NCBI GenBank assembly: GCA_963921935.1
Contig: OY998178.1
Location: forward strand, 56,889,451 to 56,953,450
DNA: 64,000 nt
Reading direction: 5' to 3'
Source: Galeruca laticollis
Taxonomy: Eukaryota > Arthropoda > Insecta > Coleoptera > Chrysomelidae
Both the position numbers and the translations under genes were made by a program. The notes beneath the pieces were generated by a model. It was not told the DNA's origin and ran no database searches. It saw nothing but the letters and a program-made list of their open reading frames with translations. Below are positions 54,521-64,000 of this stretch, in pieces (position 1 is the stretch's first letter; every line of letters begins with the position of its first letter).

Positions 54521-55904
54521 CGTGCTGCAAACTTCAACTGCGAGGATTATGACCTACATTACCGCTCGTTAAATAATATACTATTAGCCGCGTTGAGCGA
54601 TTTTTGCTAGTCTAGTGGAAAAAACTTATACGTTCGCGTTATCGATGACCTCGACATGACGTATTGCGCTTATATAGTGTATTGCGATATATCGATAACC
54701 GCGAAATTTTACCGATTAATAGAAAATCACTGGCACTACCGGTGATTCACTTCTTATCATTATTTGAATTGATTAATTATTACAGCATCACTGTGTAGTA
54801 CTATAGTGAGTACTTGATATACTTATATATGTTAGTGTACAAAAATAAATGATAAAAGCGAAGCATTTATTGTCGAATCTATTTTCAACATTGTTATTGA
54901 TATTTGCTTTGAAAAATTTTATATTATTTATTTTTCTAATATTTGATATCGGCAAAATTGAAAATTCTATAAAATTTTATAGCAAATTTAAATTCTCAAA
55001 ATTAATGGCCTAAATTGTCAGAAATAAAATCCATGTCTGTTTATTTTTTGCAAAATGATTTGTAATCATTGAATTTCACTATTAGAAATTTATAGAAAAT
55101 ATTGACATATAATCAGACTATGAATTGATTTAACAATTTAAAAAATAACACACTTATGTATTCCATTGTTTTGAGTTTTCACTTCTGTTGGCAGTCCTTA
55201 TAACTGCCTATTATAATTTTTTAATTTCTCTTTTATAAAAAAATATGCATACTAATATAATGTTTACTATTTATAAGTTATAGATACAAAATAATTAATA
55301 TTGTCGTTTTAATTAATGTAATGACTACATCTTACACAGCACACAACAGTCAATAAGAACTTTTTATTCACGCGCAAGAAAACCTGGCAACAACGTGCTC
55401 GTACCAAAAATTACCTAACCTTTCTGAAATCAACATATTATGAGGATACATTAAAAGCATGAACGGTGTAGCGGAGGACAAAACGGCTTGCTGTCAAATT
55501 GGCCACTTTCTTCATGTACCAAAGTAGCTGGTACACAAATTCGCCACCAGGTCCGCAGTGTCGCAATTTTGGCTAGAGATTACAAAGTGCTCTTGTTATA
55601 CAGTGAGGCATTTTTAAATAATTTTTATATATTGAGTTATCTCTGAATAATCCAACAAAAAAAACGAAAATTTCCCACACAACTGCATAGTATTTTGCCG
55701 CCAAAGAAAAGAAAAATGTTCACTTGTTTTTCAAAAACAAAAATGATAATTTGTTACCAAACTATTCATCCATGCTCGCGTTCATTTTATTTAGTATCAC
55801 TCCATTCGAATATTTTCCCCGTCGGTATATCGCTGTCACTTTTCTACACGTAACCGAAATATCGATAAACATGTCAATTAGTTTCTTTAAAATATTCATA
55901 AGTT
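54521..55904. other. Non-coding stretch
   Basis: AT-rich with no gene family recognised. A 77-codon frame at 55724-55957 has no motif. Confidence 0.4.
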
Positions 55905-57826
55905 TTTTATGGTTTTATATGACAACACAACTCATGTGTCTGTCAAAGAAGCACTAAAAAGGCGAGGAGTGAATGAAACCATTGTAAAATGGATGTATGA
56001 GTTGTTGACAACGAGGATAGCTGAGACACAGGTGGGAAAACAAACTACATCAGTTAAAGCCACTCGAGGGACACCTCAAGGGGGAGCGATATCTCCCCTT
56101 CTATGGAGCCTCGTAGTAGATGAGTTGCTCTACAGGCTAACGGAGCTTGGCCTCGAATGTATGGGCTACGCCGATGACATTGTTTTAATAGTCAGAGGCA
56201 AGTTCGAGAGCACCTTTTGTGATTTATTACAAAAGGGCCTCAGAATGATTGAGCAATGGTGATTGTCAGTGGGGCTAAATATTAACCCAAGCAAGACCAT
56301 AGTAATTCCATTTACCCGGAAAAGAACACTTCCAGCCATGAAACCCATATCCTTAAACGGGGGAATTATAGAATGGAAATCAGAGGTTAAATATCTAGGG
56401 ATAACCCTAGACAGTAAGCTTCTGTGGAATAAGCATGTTGAAATAATTGCTAGTAAAGCAATAAGAGCTTTGATGGCGTGCTGAAATCTAGCTGGTAAGA
56501 GGTGGGGCTGTAACGCAAAAATACTGCGATGGATGTACGCCATGATTGTGAGACCAGCAATTACGTATGAGGCAATAGTTTGGCACACAAAAGCAAGTCA
56601 GTACACCACGAGGAAAACCCTCGATAAAGTTCAAAGGCTTGCCTGTGTGTGCATCACTGGAGCTATGAGAACGTGTCCAACTAGGGCACTTGAGATCATT
56701 ACATATCTCACACCTCTACATCTGGTGATAGAAAGATCTGCCCAAGAGGCAATTCTTAGAATATCTAAGGAAGGTTCAGGCAATGAGAGTATTAGAAATC
56801 AGGGAGCTTAGTTCTCTCTGACAAGATACACCTCATTAGCGAATCTTCCTGACGAAATGATCAGGAAAGTAAGCATCGAAAAGAATTTCACCACGATGCT
56901 AAATAGGAGGAGAGACTGGGAAAGGGAATACACCACCCAAACTCTCAAATAAAACACCATTAGATGGTATACGGATGGTTCAAAAACCACCATTGGAGCA
57001 GGCGCTGGAGTATTTGGGCCTGGCACCAGATACTCATTATCGTTAGGCTCCTTCCCGAGCGTCTTTCAGGCAGAAATACTTGCGATCGAAAGATGCGTGG
57101 AAATGAACCTAGAAAGAAACTACCAGAAATGTGACATATCGATCCATTCTGATAGTCAAGCAGCTATCAAAGCATTGAGCTCCCATGTCATTGACTCAAA
57201 GTTGGCATGGGAGTGCCGAAGAAAACTTGATGAATTAGGCAAGAATAGGGAATCACGGGAAATGAAGAGGCCAATACACTTGCCAGGAAAGGAGCACAAA
57301 TGCCCTTTATTGGCCCGGAGCCTTTCTGTGGTATAGCAAAATGCTCCTACAAGAAAGAGTTTCGGAAGAAAGAGGAAACCAAAAGAGAAGCACTCTGGCG
57401 GTGCCTTCCCGGGTTGGAACATTCCAAAAAGTTCCTGGGGAACTTTGACGCTGCTAGATCCAACAAATATTTGCACCTCAGTAAAGATAAGCTACATCTC
57501 CTCACGGGCTTTCTTACAGGACACTGCCGCCTTAGGAAGCACTTAATGAGAATAGGTCTAGCAGAGATTGATGAGTGTAGATTCTGTGGGGAGGAGGATG
57601 AAACTCCTTATCACCTAGTTCTGGAATGCCTCGCCATTGCAAGCCAACGCAAGAAATGCTTTGGACAAGAAACTTGTAAGAGTGAGGACCTAACCTCGTT
57701 GAAGCCATCCCAAATACTAGAGGCGAGCTGTAGTAGTAGCGAGAACAGCTCTGATAGGGGGGGGGGCACAATAAACCTTTGGTTTCAGTGCACTGTAACC
57801 CCGTTAAAATCTAATCTAATCTAACG
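55905..57826 (+). pseudogene. LINE (I/R1/LOA-group-like): RT 3' half, RNase H, 3' end
   Basis: 5'-truncated inside the RT: DNTTHVSVKEALKRRGVNET, GTPQGGAISPLLWSLVVDEL and LECMGYADDIVLIV (Y-A-D-D). After a TGA near 56260 it continues with SVGLNINPSKTIVIPFTRKR and VKYLGITLDSKL. A further TGA (56482-56484) and other breaks precede an RNase H domain: RWYTDGSKTTIGAGAGVF, FQAEILAIERC and IHSDSQAAIKAL (D, E and D present). Last is a zinc-finger-like CRFCGEEDETPYHLVLEC. The 3' end has TTTCAGTGCACTGTAACC then (AATCT)n repeats. Multiple lesions make it inactive. Confidence 0.85.
57808..57825. repeat. Pentameric 3' tail of LINE
   Basis: AAATCTAATCTAATCTAA, a short pentanucleotide repeat at the LINE end. 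Confidence 0.8.
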
Positions 57827-57831
57827 GTTTT

Positions 57832-57985
57832 ATATACGGGGTTCATCTAATGAAAACGTTAAATAAATTAGTTTATATGAATTTGATATATTATATTCGT
57901 ATACGGGGTTTATCTAAATTATGTTTTCAGTACAAATTTTTATATGAGTTGGATATCGTATACAGGGTTTCGTCTAAATTAAGTC
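57832..57985. repeat. Three diverged direct repeats of about 60-67 bp
   Basis: TATACGGGGTTCATCTAA, TATACGGGGTTTATCTAAAT and TATACAGGGTTTCGTCTAAA occur near 57832, 57899 and 57958, directly after the LINE tail. Confidence 0.6.
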
Positions 57986-59249
57986 TTTGTTTTTCGATTT
58001 CATACTTCCAAATGAATAATATTTTAATAATTGACTCTTATTATTGCACCAATACACAATTCTGTATTGATATCTACGTTTGTCGATACACCTATGCTAC
58101 TAATCTATTTTAAATGTTTCTATATGTCACGAATTATATTTTTTATGAAAATTGACATTCATTTTTCTTCCCTTTTTATGAATTGTGTCATTGTTAATAT
58201 TTCACTTCAATATATACAATATACATCAACATGAAAGACTGACTGATAATTAAAATATAATGGGGAAAGGCACAAAGTGAACACAAAAATAATTGAGTTG
58301 GTAATAATCATATTTAAAGCTAGGCTTATGATTATAAATAATAGATATCTGATCATTTTCCCAAAAATTTGAGCAATTTCTAAACTTTATCTTCAGTGTG
58401 ACTTGTATTTAAATAGGGTAAATGGTGAAATTGAGCCCAGAGCGGAACATTTGCGCCTCTGGGGGGGGGGGAGGGGGTAATTTCCAACTATCTATTATGG
58501 AACTTAAATCTGTGCCATTTTAAATCGACATCACATCACAGCCTAATGAACACACAGCCCAGACTCTCAACGTCGGCACTTTGATATAATTTATTGAAAA
58601 TCTGTGACCTTGAGGACGCCATTTGGGTATAAATGTCAGAGTTGGTTGTAACTTTATTTTGGTACCGTTGGCAGGGCCGTCCTTAGAAATGTAAAGTAAA
58701 CATGAGAGTATTATGTTTATTTAAATATACATAGATAATTATAAAAATAGTATATAGGTAAGCTGTTCTAGTGACGTGAAATATTGATATTTATTATTTA
58801 GCTATATTCCCGCGTTGGGAAGTAGGTACTTCGATTCGTTTTTAACGAGACGAATTTTGATAACTACCGATTAAAAGACTCCCAACTACGTACGACAATG
58901 GTTACGACTAACTCCTTCTGCATTCTCGTCACTGATCTGAGACGTTTTACACCGGAGGGCGTGTATGCGCGAATAGCTGCGCATTATGTTCCCGCCAAGT
59001 GAGAGTCTCTGCTGTGTGTTTTATATGCTGTGATCACATATTGTCGTTTAGTCTCCTCCCCTCTAACCTTCAGCATGATCAAAAGTACCCGGTGTAAAGC
59101 CAATCAGGGCATGTTAGGCGCCAAGTTTAAATTGTTAGGCTCCAAATTTAAATCGAATTTGTGTATTTAGCACATGATAATGTCTAACTTACAACTGTTT
59201 GAATATTATTAAACGGCAAGAAGTAATTCTATTTTAATGTAAGTTGGAA
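57986..59249. other. Non-coding stretch
   Basis: Contains a G-rich run near 58461-58477 and a short direct repeat (TTAGGCGCCAAGTTTAAATT, then TTAGGCTCCAAATTTAAATC) near 59114-59155. No gene recognised. Confidence 0.4.
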
Positions 59250-59714
59250 TGTAGTATTGTGGTGGTTACTTAGTAAGTGCCCCTCGTATACTTTACATTT
59301 GCCATAAAGGTATATTATCTTTGAGGAAAACACTTACCTAGTAACCGGTCTTCGGGAGTTGAATAAACGACATCACTTATACAAAATCTCTGGGCTTTTT
59401 AATACAATTAAAAATACACAAAATATAATATCATATCAGTTGACTTATTCAGACTACTAATAACAATTGATCTCCTTGGTTCGTTACACTTTTATTTTAT
59501 AGGAAGTGTACGTACGATGTACTGCATGCCAGACCTTCGTCTATTAATTGATGGTGCTGTTTATGTTTTTAACTAGAACGTGCTTCCTCGTATAACTAAC
59601 ATTGATCTTCCTAGATCAACGTTCGCTAAATATTGTAATTAATATTAACCTAATTTAAATCTTATTTCTAAGCTAATGTCCTTTTACCGTTACCGCCCTT
59701 TCGGGATCACTACA
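59250..59714 (-). mobile_element. 3' LTR of Gypsy copy C
   Basis: On the minus strand it starts TGTAGTGATCCCG right after the polypurine AGAGGGGGTGA and ends CACAATACTACA, giving 6-bp inverted termini TGTAGT/ACTACA. About 465 bp. No second LTR lies in the window. Confidence 0.8.
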
Positions 59715-59854
59715 TCACCCCCTCTTGGAAGAGAAAAATTATCATTTTAATTTTTCAATATTACCTATACCCATAACAGTTTTTATTGAATGTTTTTTGT
59801 TTTGTTTTTGTTTACTAAACACTACTTGTTCGTTTATAAACACACTTCACTTGT

Positions 59855-60545
59855 TTACAATTGATTCCGGTCGTTGTATCTATACATACGATTCTTATGA
59901 ACTGTCTGTAGGTTATTGTCTGGAGATGTAATCTCACAACTTACACCTTTTATTTCCGTTACCTTAAACGGATCTGAATAATGTGGATCAAATTTATTTC
60001 TCCCTTCGTTATTTAAAATAACTAATTCCCCTATTCTAAAATTTACAGGTGAAGAATCCTTTTCACTATTACTGACTCTACTTAATTCATTATTTATTAA
60101 AAACTGTCTGGCTCTTTCATTAGCGTATTGTAACTTGTATTTTAATTCTTTATCGTATCTTTCATAATTGTAACACGGTTCAATTTTTACATTTAAAAAT
60201 TCTGGCAAATTGGGTGTTCTCCCGTATAATAACTCAAATGGAGTGTATCCGTGATACGTGTTTGGTGTTGTATTATAACAATATGCAAACATTTTTACAA
60301 ACTCGCACCAGTTATCTCTAGAATATTTGATAAAGTTTCTTATATACTCATTAAATGTTCTATGTAATCTTTCTCAACTGCCTATGGCCTCGTGATGGTA
60401 TGCTGTTGAAAAATTATGTTTTATATTTAAAAGTTCCGCTAAATTTTTCATTATTTCGTTCTTATATTCCGTCCCTTAATATGTTCTTATCTCCTTCATC
60501 AGTCCGTAATTCGGTATAAAATTGTCAAATATTGCTTTTGCTATA
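59855..60545 (-). pseudogene. Gypsy copy C integrase C-terminal half
   Basis: On the minus strand: AKAIFDNFIPNYGLMKEIRT, then Y-stop-GTEYKNEIMKNLAELL, then STAYHHEAIGS, a stop, and ERLHRTFNEYIR with the core glutamate. An open frame follows with CYNTTPNTYHGYTPFELLYG and GRNKFDPHYSDPFKVTEI. Where integrases have D-x-G-T-E-F/Y, this copy has Y-stop-G-T-E-Y, so the second catalytic aspartate and a glutamine are lost by single-base changes. Its 5' part is cut off by the LINE at 60571. Confidence 0.85.
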
Positions 60546-60570
60546 CTTATTATTATTATTATTATTATAT
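60546..60570. repeat. (TTA)n run, 3' tail of the CR1/L2-like LINE
   Basis: TTATTATTATTATTATTATT-type run, which reads (TAA)n at the 3' end of the minus-strand LINE, at its junction with Gypsy copy C. Confidence 0.85.
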
Positions 60571-60690
60571 TTAGACAAGGGCAGAGGGACAAGTCCCTAT
60601 TGTGCCCAAAAAACAGATAATTACATAAGTAACCTACTAGTAGGTAAATAACAGAAAAATAAGTACAATATAAACAATACACCAAATAAA
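60571..60690 (-). other. 3' UTR of CR1/L2-like LINE with terminal stem-loop
   Basis: About 120 bp between the ORF2 stop and the TAA tail. GGGACTTGTCCC is self-complementary and sits about 20 bp before the tail, the position where LINE RTs often recognise their RNA. Confidence 0.55.
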
Positions 60691-63500
60691 CTATATGTGC
60701 TCTAGCAGTGCATGATCAAGTCTGTTTTTAAACGAGTTAGTAGATGGTGCAGAAACTGTGGATACATCAAGATTATTCCAGCTGTTGAATACCCTGTTAG
60801 GTAAGAAGTTCTGTCTTGATCTGACGGTAAAGTTTTCTTTTTTGAGTTTAAAAAAGTGTCCTCTAAGGCGGTCATCTGGATTTAAGGTAAACATCATATC
60901 AAGATTACCAAAATTAAATTTTAATATTTTAAAAGTGGTAATGAGGTCTCCGCGGTGTCTGCGAAGTTCAAAGGAAGTTAGGTTGGCCATGGAGAGTCTT
61001 TCTTCGTAGGAAGGTCTTCGCTGTCCCAGGGACAGTCGAGTGGCTCTCCTTTGAACATTTTCCAAAAGATTTTTATCGCGAACTAGGTCTGGGTACCACG
61101 TTGGACCGGCGTACTCGAGAATTGGTCGGACATAGATAGTATACAGTTTGCAAAACGACTGAAACGAAACACTCGAAAAGCACTTACGAACGAGATACAG
61201 TCTGGTATTCGCGCGCTTACAAACTGAAGTTATATGATCAGACCAAGTTAGGTTGCTATTTACGATAATTCCGAGGTCGTTATAGGAAAACACAGAATTT
61301 AATGGTCGACCGTCTACGAAGTACGGTAGTAGTGGGTTGTTTTTACCAATTCGGAGCACTACACATTTTTCCGTGTTCAACGGAAGTAGCCACTGGGAAC
61401 ACCATCTGAAGATGGAGTTTAAGTCCAGTTGGAGGGTTTGTTGGTTGGTGATTGGATTCGTATATATCTTTGTGTCGTCAGCGTAGAAAGATATTTTATT
61501 AGTTACGTGATAAGGAAGATCGCTGGTGTAAACTGTAAAAAACAGAGGACCAAGAACAGAACCCTGTGGTACTCCACTTTCCACCAGTCTATCCCTTGAG
61601 AAGTCTTCGCCAACTCTTACTTTGAAATATCTGTCTGTTAGGAAGTCGTCAATCCAGCTAAGTAAAGAGCCGCGAATGCCGAAGTGTTCCAGCTTGTGTA
61701 GAAGTCTGCGCCTGGGAACACGATCAAAGGCCTTGGAAAAGTCCAGATAGACAATATCTACTGGCTGCCGATCGTTAAGAGATGATGTCCAGTCATTAAC
61801 ACAGTGTAGCAGGTTGGTTAGGGTGGAACAGCCGGCGACAAATCCGTGTTGTTGCGTTGGAATCACATTTTCCAGGATAAGAAATTTGGTCATCTCCTCC
61901 GAAATAATGGCTTCCATGACTTTACTGACCACTGGCAGCAGACTAATCGGGCGGTAGTTATTGGAATCAAGTTTGTTACCTTTTTTGAATATGGGGGTGA
62001 TAGATGCTAATTTCCAGTTGGGGGGAATGGAACTTTGAGTAAAGGAAGTCTGCATAATTAACGACAGGGGAGTTGCAAGCGAGTTTGCGCAGCTTTTTAG
62101 GAGTTTGGGAGTTAGACCATCTAAACCAGGTGATGCGTTAGTGCGAAGTTGCAGTAAGTGCTGTTTTATACGGTCTGGTGTAAATACTACATGTTCTAAA
62201 GATGCCTTGAGGCGAGGACAGTTAATTAATGGGAGGTTGTCATTATTGGGTTCTTGAGTGAAAACTTGTGAGAAGGCTAGAGAGAGCGTCTCAGAAGACT
62301 CTTTATTAGAAGAGCATACAGTATGGTCGGGTTTTTGAAGTAGGGGAATGGAAACTTTTGATGATAGGGACGATCGTATATATTTGAAAACCCTTTTACT
62401 GTTACCACTGGAAATGATGTTTTCTTCAAAATTTTGTCTTAAAGTTTTGAGAGAGAGTTGAAGGGTATTAGAAAATCTGCGATGATTCAGGAAGTCACTC
62501 AGAAGCTGTGTACGCTGATATTTACGCCAGAGGCGCCGTTTGTGTTTGATACGTTGTAGTGCTGCGTGGTTTATCCAGGGTTTGAGATGGTTTTTATAAA
62601 TCTCACGGACAGTGGTGTCCGCAGAGATTGTCCTGAGAGTAGTATCATGAAATGCGTCCCACATTAACGAGGGATCGGATAAATTTGTGAAAATTAAGTC
62701 CCAATCAAGTCGGGACAGCTGTGAATCAACTTCAGAAAAATCAGTAGTAGCATAAGTTGTGATTTTATTTTTGCCCGGTAATGTCTGGATAAACTGAACG
62801 TGGGCAGTTATAACTGCATGGTCTGATTTTCCAACAGGAGAGTCTATTTCGAGAGATGAGATTAGCTGTTCATCATTGGTGAGTATGAGATCTAGAATGG
62901 AAGGTTGATTATTAATTCTGAATCTTGTGGGTTCTGTAATAAGTTGAATGAGGTTCGAATTTGCAACGAAGTTTTCAAATAAGTTTTGTGAATTTACGAC
63001 TTCTGACAATGAGGTTATCGGCCAGGATATTTCTGGGAAGTTAAAATCTCCAGCAATGATGAGGTTATCAAGAAGTGATAACTCTTCGAGATTTTCAAAC
63101 AATATGTTGTCTATCGCAAGTTGTGTATCCGGGGGACGATATATACATACCAGGTTAAGAGAAAATAAATTTTTAGCAATATTTACGTGTATACTATCTA
63201 TCCCAGGTATGTCTAATAGTTTAATTTTAGTAGAAAAATTTGCGGTAATATCGTCAGATAAATAAATGCATACACCTCCACCGACACGATTTTCTCTATC
63301 TTTACGATAAATTGTATAGCCAGTAATGTTAACTAAGGAGTCTGGAGTTGAAGGTTTAAGCCAGGTTTCGGTAATAAAAATAATTTGTGGTTTAAGAAGT
63401 TGCACTGTGCATGTGAATTCGCCAAGTTTAGCGTGAAGTGAGTTTAAATTTGTGTATAAAAAGAGCCAGTCATTGAAACTGCGGGTAGAAAAGTTATGAA
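60691..63500 (-). CDS. CR1/L2-like LINE ORF2: AP endonuclease and reverse transcriptase
   Basis: Open for more than 900 codons. Endonuclease: YTNLNSLHAKLGEF, FITETWLKPSTPDS, YRKDRENRVGGGVCIYL, IIAGDFNFP and VGKSDHAVI, with catalytic E, D-x-N and S-D-H. RT: NASPGLDGLTPKLLKSCANS, YRPISLLPVVSKVMEA, QHGFVAGCSTLTNLLH, YLDFSKAFDRVPRRRL, GVPQGSVLGPLFF and ISFYADDTKIY (Y-A-D-D). The C-terminus has RRPSYEERLSMANLTSFELR. The frame is open through an overlap with ORF1. No ATG lies near the start (the nominal codon at 63405 is GTG), so initiation is unclear and may depend on ORF1. No lesion is visible; potentially active. Confidence 0.9.
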
Positions 63501-64000
63501 CGAAATTTCGAGATTTTTGGAATGCCGTTGGAGTACCTGATTGTCAGATCATGTTCGCCATTATTTTTACGAGTATCTAGTTCACTTCGAAGTTCTTTTA
63601 ATCGTTGTTGTTGTGTGGGCGTCTTGTCATCTATTATAGAAAATTTTTCAGTACGCTTCTCCTCGAGAAGTTTGGATTTATTTCTCAATATGTTCTTGGC
63701 ATGGTGTTCTGAAGGCATTACTACTTTGATCATGCGAGGAAACTTTTGGTTGGTTTTGCCGACTCTGTAGAAGGTAATGGGGATTTCATGACATCCGACA
63801 GTATCCAAGACAAGCTTAATTTTATTCGTGTCATCATCCTTCCTAAGTTGAGCATCCCCAGAGGAAGTTTCAGGTACGCCTCTGATTATAATATTTTTGG
63901 CTCGCACTATGCGATCTACCGCCTCATTTGCGATGTTGTCCGTGAATTCTGTCGAATTAACTGCATCGAACTGACTCAGTTTATTATTTAATTGAGTTAA
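63494..64000 (-). CDS. CR1/L2-like LINE ORF1, partial at window edge
   Basis: The minus-strand frame is open from the window end. From about 63960 downward it reads NSTEFTDNIANEAVDRIVRA, then KNIIIRGVPETSSGD, KIKLVLDTVGCHEIPITFYR, FPRMIKVVMPSEHHAKNILR and TPTQQQRLKELRSELDTRKN, ending KISKFRS-stop. K-N-I-I-I-R-G-V-P-E followed by V-x-R-x-G and a C-terminal R-x-E-L-x-x-R is the RRM-like ORF1 type of L1/CR1-group LINEs. The N-terminus lies beyond the window. It overlaps ORF2 slightly. Confidence 0.8.
   Translation of the reverse strand, partial: LTQLNNKLSQFDAVNSTEFTDNIANEAVDRIVRAKNIIIRGVPETSSGDAQLRKDDDTNKIKLVLDTVGCHEIPITFYRVGKTNQKFPRMIKVVMPSEHHAKNILRNKSKLLEEKRTEKFSIIDDKTPTQQQRLKELRSELDTRKNNGEHDLTIRYSNGIPKISKFRS

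Noticed and set aside
60758..63265. Plus-strand frames opposite LINE ORF2
   Set aside because: Shadows of the long minus-strand coding frame.
1..64000. tRNA, rRNA and telomeric TTAGG repeats
   Set aside because: Looked for by eye on both strands; none could be supported.

Overview
The window looks like AT-rich nuclear DNA from an arthropod, most likely an insect. The support is indirect: spliced gene fragments with GT-AG introns, an errantivirus with a serine-tRNA-type primer site, R4/Dong-like and other non-LTR retrotransposons, and relics of piggyBac, Tc1, PIF/Harbinger, hAT and Crypton-like elements. The order or species cannot be fixed from sequence alone. Almost every protein-coding signal comes from a transposable element (TE). 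No rRNA, tRNA or CRISPR locus was recognised.

Layout. 1-5.6 kb: diverged tandem repeats in inverted arrays around a central segment that holds an env-like relic. 5.6-9 kb: non-coding, AT-rich. 9.0-10.35 kb: 3' fragment of a Gypsy element (copy A). 10.4-15.1 kb: short MADF, piggyBac and Tc1 relics. 15.6-18 kb: GAATATTC-rich repeats, a large hairpin, a Crypton-like fragment and two MITEs. 19.5-21.2 kb: an R4/Dong-like LINE 3' end and two hammerhead-ribozyme motifs among partly inverted repeats and (TA)n tracts. 21.2-25.3 kb: mostly non-coding. 25.3-30.7 kb: a PIF/Harbinger fragment, then a second Gypsy copy (B) split by a 1.97 kb LTR insertion. 30.7-32.1 kb: a hAT-like relic and a 115-bp tandem repeat. 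33.6-37.9 kb: a PIF/Harbinger element with terminal inverted repeats (TIRs), invaded by a LINE ORF1. 38.1-42.1 kb: two R4/Dong-like LINE copies separated by TAA microsatellites. 42.3-51.9 kb: a minus-strand LINE split by a complete, young errantivirus (LTR-gag-pol-env-LTR). 52.2-53.8 kb: probable host-type exons, including a thioredoxin/PDI domain. 54.1-54.5 kb: a Mutator-like MITE. 55.9-57.8 kb: a LINE with RNase H. 59.2-60.5 kb: a third Gypsy element, interrupted by a CR1/L2-like LINE whose ORF1 and ORF2 are open to the window edge.

Most notable: (1) Gypsy copies A and B carry, in frame after integrase, a macro (ADP-ribose-binding) domain; in copy B this is followed by a CCCH-type zinc finger. 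(2) Two hammerhead motifs near 20.7 and 21.0 kb have all three helices and the catalytic core, in an arrangement that recalls Penelope-like elements. (3) Three R4/Dong-like insertions all abut TAA microsatellites. (4) The errantivirus has intact ORFs and LTRs that differ at two positions. Everything rests on reading the sequence; no database search was run.
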